8,211 nucleotides of DNA from Candidatus Dojkabacteria bacterium (GTDB taxonomy: Bacteria > Patescibacteriota > Dojkabacteria > SC72 > JAFGCJ01), in contig JAQVGB010000042.1 of NCBI GenBank assembly GCA_028696915.1, forward strand, positions 1 to 8,211, read 5' to 3'. The notes under the pieces were generated by a model. That model did no database searches and was not told the origin of the DNA. It was given only the letters and a program-made list of their open reading frames with translations. Shown here piece after piece: positions 5,385-8,211 of this stretch. The number at the start of each line of letters is the position of its first letter. Position 1 is the stretch's first letter. Both the position numbers and the translations under genes were made by a program.

Positions 5385-5945
5385 TTAGGTCGTGGTCAGC
5401 CGTTTTTCCCATGCGTTCACGACACCCACGATGGTTGCCCGCGGCGAAACGGAGCTGTAGGGGAGTGCGGTGAGCCCATCTTTTTCCTGAATGACGACGA
5501 TTTCTTTGCGTGATACCGGCCGTTCCTGAGAGATGAACAGGATGCCACTTGGTGAAAGATGTGTTGTTTCCATGCGGACAATCGTTGCGTCGAGCGCAAA
5601 CGGATTGGTTGCCGTATGAATGATCCAGTCCGGGGCGGTGTAGTAGAGCTTCGTTTCCTTCAGTGCGTCTTTCACTTTTGTGAATGGTTTCTGGATGAGT
5701 GGGATGGTGTTGGTGGTGTAGGGGAGACTTGGTTCCGCGACCGACGGTTCCTGGAGGAGGCTGGTGACCGGCACGTGCAGAGCGGATGCAATGTCCCCGA
5801 TTTTCCTTAGTGGTGAGCTTTTGCCTGTTTCGTACCGGGAGACCATTTCCCACGTGGTGCCGATCTTGTCCGCAAGTTCTTTTTGAGTAATCCCGGCGGT
5901 GATACGGGCATGTTTGATTTGAAGGCCTATGGTATGAAAGTCCAT
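5385..5945 (-). CDS. XRE-family regulator with a degenerate S24/LexA-like C-terminal domain
   Basis: A 186-residue cytosolic DNA-binding protein. Residues 7-62 are a classic Cro/CI helix-turn-helix (IGLQIKHARITAGITQKELADKIG then TTWEMVSRYETGKSSP). After a linker, residues about 100-183 resemble a peptidase S24 domain: YYTAPDWI, FALDATIVRMETTHLSP, GILFIS, KEIVVIQEKDGLTALPY and ATIVGVV line up with the usual EGDSMAP and GDIVVV segments. The position of the catalytic Ser is His129 (ETTHLSP for EGDSMAP), and no Lys lies at 156-170 where the catalytic Lys is expected. LexA-type self-cleavage is therefore unlikely and the domain may serve for dimerisation or ligand sensing. AGGA lies about 12 nt before the ATG. 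The gene follows the HExxH peptidase gene by 98 bp on the same strand. Its targets are unknown. Confidence 0.85.
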   Translation of the reverse strand: MDFHTIGLQIKHARITAGITQKELADKIGTTWEMVSRYETGKSSPLRKIGDIASALHVPVTSLLQEPSVAEPSLPYTTNTIPLIQKPFTKVKDALKETKLYYTAPDWIIHTATNPFALDATIVRMETTHLSPSGILFISQERPVSRKEIVVIQEKDGLTALPYSSVSPRATIVGVVNAWEKRLTTT

Positions 5946-6043
5946 ATATACGACATCCTATTGGACGGTGAAAGGAAGATGAATAGAATGGGCGTTCTTT
6001 CATATGATATTGCATTCCGTATTCTTGGTGCGTTCCGTATCCG

Positions 6044-6514
6044 TCACGCGTATGACCGCCAGTTCTGCCGGATCCATCCACGGGCGGCTTTCTCGGTGTC
6101 GCCCAGTCCCCGGCGGGTAAGTTCTTTGCGGACGACTCCACCTTTGTGGGGATGGTGGTATTGGCGTTTGAGCGGGGAGCTGAACCCGTGGACATAGTGG
6201 GCGATTTCGTGGGCTATGGTTGCGTCGACAACGTAGTCGGGGATGGAGGGATCTTTGAACTTCCGCGTGATGGTGATAACGGTGATGCGGCTATCATCCT
6301 GTGAACGTACCGTTTTTTTGATGGAGTCTTTTTTGAGAAATGCTTTGATGCGTGAGTTTTTGCGCGCCCACCCGATGGAGCCGAGCTGGCGTGATGCCGA
6401 GCGTCCGAATTTGATCAGTACGAAATTTTTTCTCGGAACGTCTGCGAAATAGTTCTCCCAGATTTCATACATTCTGTCGGCAAGCCACGCTTCTGTGCGG
6501 TTTTTGGGTTCCAC
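6044..6514 (-). CDS. SprT-like HExxH zinc metallopeptidase
   Basis: A 156-residue protein if started at the GTG at 6514. The zinc motif is HEIAH (102-106) within VVDATIAHEIAHYVHGFSS. A second His cluster, HHPH (120-123), precedes KGGVVRKELTRRGLG, the place where SprT-like enzymes carry the third zinc ligand. A beta-rich region (ITVITITRKF) and the basic, tryptophan-containing C-terminus (AARGWIRQNW) complete a compact gluzincin-like domain. No signal peptide or membrane segment is present, so it is probably cytosolic. Substrates are unknown; SprT relatives act on DNA-bound proteins, others on regulators. A TTG at 6544 would add 10 residues, but it lies upstream of the TATAAT box. The XRE gene is next downstream, and the Hsp20 promoter overlaps its upstream region on the other strand. 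Confidence 0.75.
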   Translation of the reverse strand: MEPKNRTEAWLADRMYEIWENYFADVPRKNFVLIKFGRSASRQLGSIGWARKNSRIKAFLKKDSIKKTVRSQDDSRITVITITRKFKDPSIPDYVVDATIAHEIAHYVHGFSSPLKRQYHHPHKGGVVRKELTRRGLGDTEKAARGWIRQNWRSYA

Positions 6515-6520
6515 GGAGTG

Positions 6521-6526
6521 ATTATA
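6521..6526 (-). promoter_or_regulatory. -10 element (TATAAT) for the metallopeptidase, possibly leaderless
   Basis: A perfect TATAAT on the minus strand ends 6 nt before the GTG at 6514. This is the same geometry as the hydrolase promoter at 2477-2482. The -35 position at 17 bp (6549-6544) has no good match. The site lies immediately beside the -35 of the opposite-facing Hsp20 promoter. Confidence 0.4.
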
Positions 6527-6530
6527 GTGC

Positions 6531-6558
6531 TTGACAGTGCCCAACGCTATGATATACT
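6531..6558 (+). promoter_or_regulatory. sigma70-type promoter of the Hsp20 gene
   Basis: A perfect -35 TTGACA (6531-6536), a 16-bp spacer and a -10 TATACT (6553-6558, one mismatch) predict transcription from about 6565. The start point falls inside the CIRCE operator, the arrangement expected for repression by HrcA. The leader to the ATG is about 86 nt. Confidence 0.8.
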
Positions 6559-6563
6559 TTTCG

Positions 6564-6590
6564 TTAGCACTTGGTTCTTGAGATTGCTAA
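6564..6590. promoter_or_regulatory. CIRCE operator (HrcA binding site)
   Basis: TTAGCACTT - 9 nt - GATTGCTAA matches the CIRCE consensus TTAGCACTC-N9-GAGTGCTAA, with one mismatch in each 9-base arm and the exact 9-nt spacing. It overlaps the predicted Hsp20 start point. HrcA normally binds CIRCE at low temperature and releases it when GroEL is occupied by misfolded proteins. The hrcA gene is not in this window. Confidence 0.88.
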
Positions 6591-6650
6591 GTCGATCGGC
6601 ATGATCTCGAACCTGGGTGATCCTCAAAATAACATGTAATACTTAATCAT

Positions 6651-7064
6651 ATGAGACGGTTAACCGTATGGAATCCGTGGAACATCTCCCCACGCTGGTC
6701 AGACTGGGATGAAGACAGTTTGATGGGGGATATGACAGCCGGGATGGATGTGTTTGAGCAGGGTGACAATGTCATTGTGAAATTGAACGCGCCCGGCTTC
6801 AAGAAGGACCAGTTGGACATTTCCGTCGAAGCTGGAAAAATAACGATTGTCGGCAAGGCGCAGGAGCAGACGGAAGAGGAAGACAAGAGCAGGAAGTATT
6901 ACCGAAAGGAAATTTCTACCCGATCGTTTACCAGAAGCTGTGATTTGCCGTTTGATGTCGTTCCCGGAAAGGCCGAGGCGAAGTACGAGGACGGTGTTTT
7001 GACGGTTACGCTTCCCAAAAGCGAAAACGCAAAACCGACCAAGATCAAATTGAATGTCGACTAA
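6651..7064 (+). CDS. hsp20: small heat-shock protein, Hsp20/alpha-crystallin family
   Basis: An ATP-independent holdase chaperone of 137 residues that binds unfolding proteins and forms oligomers in the cytosol. A short Trp-rich N-terminal arm (MRRLTVWNPWNISPRWSDW) precedes the alpha-crystallin domain at about 30-122, which includes the conserved AKYEDGVLTVTLPK near its end (the GVL motif, 115-117). The C-terminal tail carries an IxI/V-like motif (IKL, 132-134) used for oligomer contacts. The acidic loop (EQTEEEDKS, 72-80) is typical. The start is the first ATG of the domain-bearing frame and has no clear Shine-Dalgarno. A sigma70 promoter plus CIRCE lies upstream and a strong terminator follows, so this is a single-gene heat-inducible unit. 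Confidence 0.96.
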   Translation: MRRLTVWNPWNISPRWSDWDEDSLMGDMTAGMDVFEQGDNVIVKLNAPGFKKDQLDISVEAGKITIVGKAQEQTEEEDKSRKYYRKEISTRSFTRSCDLPFDVVPGKAEAKYEDGVLTVTLPKSENAKPTKIKLNVD

Positions 7065-7098
7065 GTAATCGAAGGTACACGAAGATAGCGTGTTCCAT

Positions 7099-7134
7099 AA
7101 AAGCTCTCCGGGGGGATTCCCGGGGAGCTTTTTT
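7099..7134 (+). terminator. intrinsic terminator of the Hsp20 gene
   Basis: A 14-bp stem (aaaagctctccggg with cccggggagctttt, one G-U pair) closes a 6-base loop and runs into six T residues. It lies 34 nt after the Hsp20 stop, a textbook Rho-independent terminator, so the next gene is transcribed separately. Confidence 0.92.
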
Positions 7135-7234
7135 GTTGGGCCGAATGTGGACTGAATTCCGGTCAGACACCCGGCACGCAGGGAAATTTCATCTGGTTTC
7201 TTTGTTCATCTCAGCTATTGCGACTTTTTCTTTT

Positions 7235-7239
7235 GGAGG
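7235..7239 (+). promoter_or_regulatory. candidate Shine-Dalgarno of the EEP-family gene
   Basis: GGAGG lies 15 nt before the GTG start, longer than usual. The adjacent ctcc at 7249-7252 could pair with ggag at 7235-7238 around a 10-base loop, which would hide the site. No convincing promoter was found between the Hsp20 terminator and this point. Confidence 0.35.
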
Positions 7240-7254
7240 CTACACTTTCTCCTG

Positions 7255-8148
7255 GTGGAGCTGAAACTCATGACCTACAACGTGCGGGGCGGTCTGTGGA
7301 CGCCAGAGCACAGCAAGAAACTCGCCCGGCTGGTAATGGAAAACGATGTCGACATCCTGTTTTTGCAGGAGGTTGTCCGGTTTTTTAACGATGCAGTGCC
7401 GGACGACGGTGAGTGTGTGCTCAAGGGATTGAAAGCGGCTCTCGGCAAAGAGTTTGGCATTATCTCCTATACGCCTGCCCAATCGGAAAATGAATCAAGC
7501 GGGAATGCGATTGTATACCGGAAGAAAACAGCGACCCCGCTGGGTGGTTTTCACCGGGGGATGTTCGCGAAAGTTTCTCAGAGGTCGCTTTTGGAGGAGC
7601 GGGTGAGCAAGATACTGGTCGCGTCCCGGCGGGTGATCATGTCCGGGAAATTCAGGATCGGCGGCCGGATCTTTATCATGTACAACGTGCATCTCGACTA
7701 CTTCGGTGGGGATGCGAGGCGTGTGTACCAGCTTAAGCGGATGTTCAGTTTGTGGGAGCGCACCCGGAGCAAGACCGGCGTCATTGAGATTATTGCGGGC
7801 GATTTCAATACGTGGCTTCCTGCCCGGCTGATGCGGATGTTCAGGAAACTTGGTCGGCTGTACCGTTTCCTGACGAAGTCCGGTTTTATAGAGGTGTCGC
7901 AGGGTGTCGACTGGACGCAGGTATTCAAGCGCGACGAAATGGACAAGTTCACGGAAAACGGAGCGGTCAACGTAGGGAAAGCAACCGGCATCGCGCCGAT
8001 TTTCGATGGCCATTTCAAACAAAAGCTCGACCATATCTGGGCACGGGGGGATATCGAGGCGACCGACTGTCGGAGGATCGATACCGATCTGTCCGATCAT
8101 TACCCGCTGATGGTGACTTTACATGTAAATGAACCTACTCATGCTTGA
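7255..8148 (+). CDS. endonuclease/exonuclease/phosphatase (EEP) family hydrolase
   Basis: A 297-residue metal-dependent phosphoesterase of the DNase I-like/EEP superfamily. The catalytic set is in order: Asn9 in LMTYNVRGG, Glu39 in DILFLQEV, His146 in YNVHLDYFGG, Asp183 and Asn185 in IAGDFNTW, Asp259/His260 in KLDHIWARG, and Asp281/His282 in LSDHYPLMV. This is a complete active site for cleaving phosphodiester or phosphomonoester bonds. The substrate (nucleic acid, phospholipid or nucleotide) cannot be told from sequence. No signal peptide or membrane helix is seen, so it is probably cytosolic. The start is a GTG immediately before the family's first strand; no ATG precedes it in frame. Its last codons overlap the next gene, which implies coupling. 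Confidence 0.88.
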   Translation: MELKLMTYNVRGGLWTPEHSKKLARLVMENDVDILFLQEVVRFFNDAVPDDGECVLKGLKAALGKEFGIISYTPAQSENESSGNAIVYRKKTATPLGGFHRGMFAKVSQRSLLEERVSKILVASRRVIMSGKFRIGGRIFIMYNVHLDYFGGDARRVYQLKRMFSLWERTRSKTGVIEIIAGDFNTWLPARLMRMFRKLGRLYRFLTKSGFIEVSQGVDWTQVFKRDEMDKFTENGAVNVGKATGIAPIFDGHFKQKLDHIWARGDIEATDCRRIDTDLSDHYPLMVTLHVNEPTHA

Positions 8149-8211
8149 GATTGAAAATGTTACAGCAGAAAAAGAGGGTGTGACTGTTTTACGTGGGGTG
8201 TCTGCGAAAAT
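8141..8211 (+). CDS. sufC: ABC-type ATPase, probably Fe-S assembly ATPase SufC (5' end only)
   Basis: Only the first 23 complete codons are in the window, and the gene runs off its right edge. MLEIENVTAEKEGVTVLRGVSAK has the pattern of the first two strands of an ABC ATPase and most resembles SufC (MLxIxNLxxxVEGxxILxGV). SufC energises the SufBCD scaffold in Fe-S cluster assembly. The Walker A motif lies beyond the window, so SufC is only a best guess over other ABC ATPases. The ATG at 8141 overlaps the EEP stop by 8 nt; an in-frame ATG at 8129 would add four residues. Overlap implies translational coupling. Confidence 0.55.
   Translation, partial: MLEIENVTAEKEGVTVLRGVSAK

Noticed and set aside
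6012..6040. Direct repeat gcattccgtat / gcgttccgtat just upstream of the XRE gene as its own operator
   Set aside because: It is a single pair of near-identical 11-mers, not palindromic as expected for an XRE dimer, and the first lies away from any clear promoter. Chance is likely.
5362..6195. Minus-strand open frame of 277 codons across the regulator and peptidase genes
   Set aside because: It is in a different frame from two genes with clear HTH and HExxH motifs; its His/Arg/Gly/Thr-rich translation is typical of an out-of-frame reading.
1..8211. Recoded TGA (glycine) as in some CPR lineages
   Set aside because: Many genes here, including the glycosylase, nitroreductase, hydrolase, CobW-like, metallopeptidase and EEP genes, end naturally at TGA, and none needs in-frame TGA read-through.
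1..8211. Defence island, prophage, transposon or CRISPR array
   Set aside because: No cas, restriction, integrase or transposase motifs, no spaced direct-repeat array and no terminal inverted repeats flanking a gene were seen. The NYN, XRE and HExxH genes alone do not make a defence system.

Overview
The window (8,211 bp, about half G+C by eye) looks like chromosomal DNA of a bacterium with a compact genome. Gaps are short, several genes lack a Shine-Dalgarno sequence, enzymes are small (a 251-residue TruB apparently without a PUA tail, a 171-residue nitroreductase), and RNHCP-type and NYN proteins are present. This style fits a Patescibacteria/CPR lineage with moderate G+C, but no rRNA or other marker here proves it. 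TGA is an ordinary stop codon at the end of many genes, so the TGA-to-glycine code of some CPR groups is not used. I see no phage, insertion sequence, CRISPR array, rRNA or tRNA, and no stretch over 300 bp lacks a gene.

Layout: (1) 1-783 (+) holds a possible tail of an upstream gene and an alkyladenine-type DNA glycosylase. (2) 868-2338 (-) is a tight operon, transcribed right to left, of a two-helix membrane protein, TruB pseudouridine synthase and a nitroreductase; a sigma70-type promoter at 2369-2397 drives it. It converges on the glycosylase across an 84-bp gap rich in inverted repeats. (3) 2489-5322 (+) holds a small alpha/beta hydrolase that may be leaderless, an NYN-domain putative ribonuclease, an RNHCP zinc-ribbon protein and a COG0523/CobW-family P-loop protein. 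(4) 5385-6514 (-) holds a HExxH SprT-like metallopeptidase followed by an XRE regulator whose S24/LexA-like C-terminal half has lost its catalytic residues. (5) 6531-7134 (+) is a complete small heat-shock unit: sigma70 promoter, CIRCE operator on the start point, Hsp20 gene and strong intrinsic terminator. (6) 7255-8211 (+) holds an endonuclease/exonuclease/phosphatase-family enzyme overlapping the start of an ABC ATPase, probably SufC.

Much of the content is housekeeping and stress maintenance: DNA base repair, tRNA modification, RNA turnover, metal handling, protein quality control and possibly Fe-S assembly. The observations most worth pursuing are the CIRCE operator on the Hsp20 gene, the pairing of a metallopeptidase with a regulator carrying a dead autoprotease domain, the degenerate guanine-recognition motif of the CobW-like protein, and the two candidate leaderless promoters. 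The window does not show an obvious new multi-gene defence or mobile system. The peptidase/regulator pair is the nearest to an undescribed regulatory module, and that functional link is inference.
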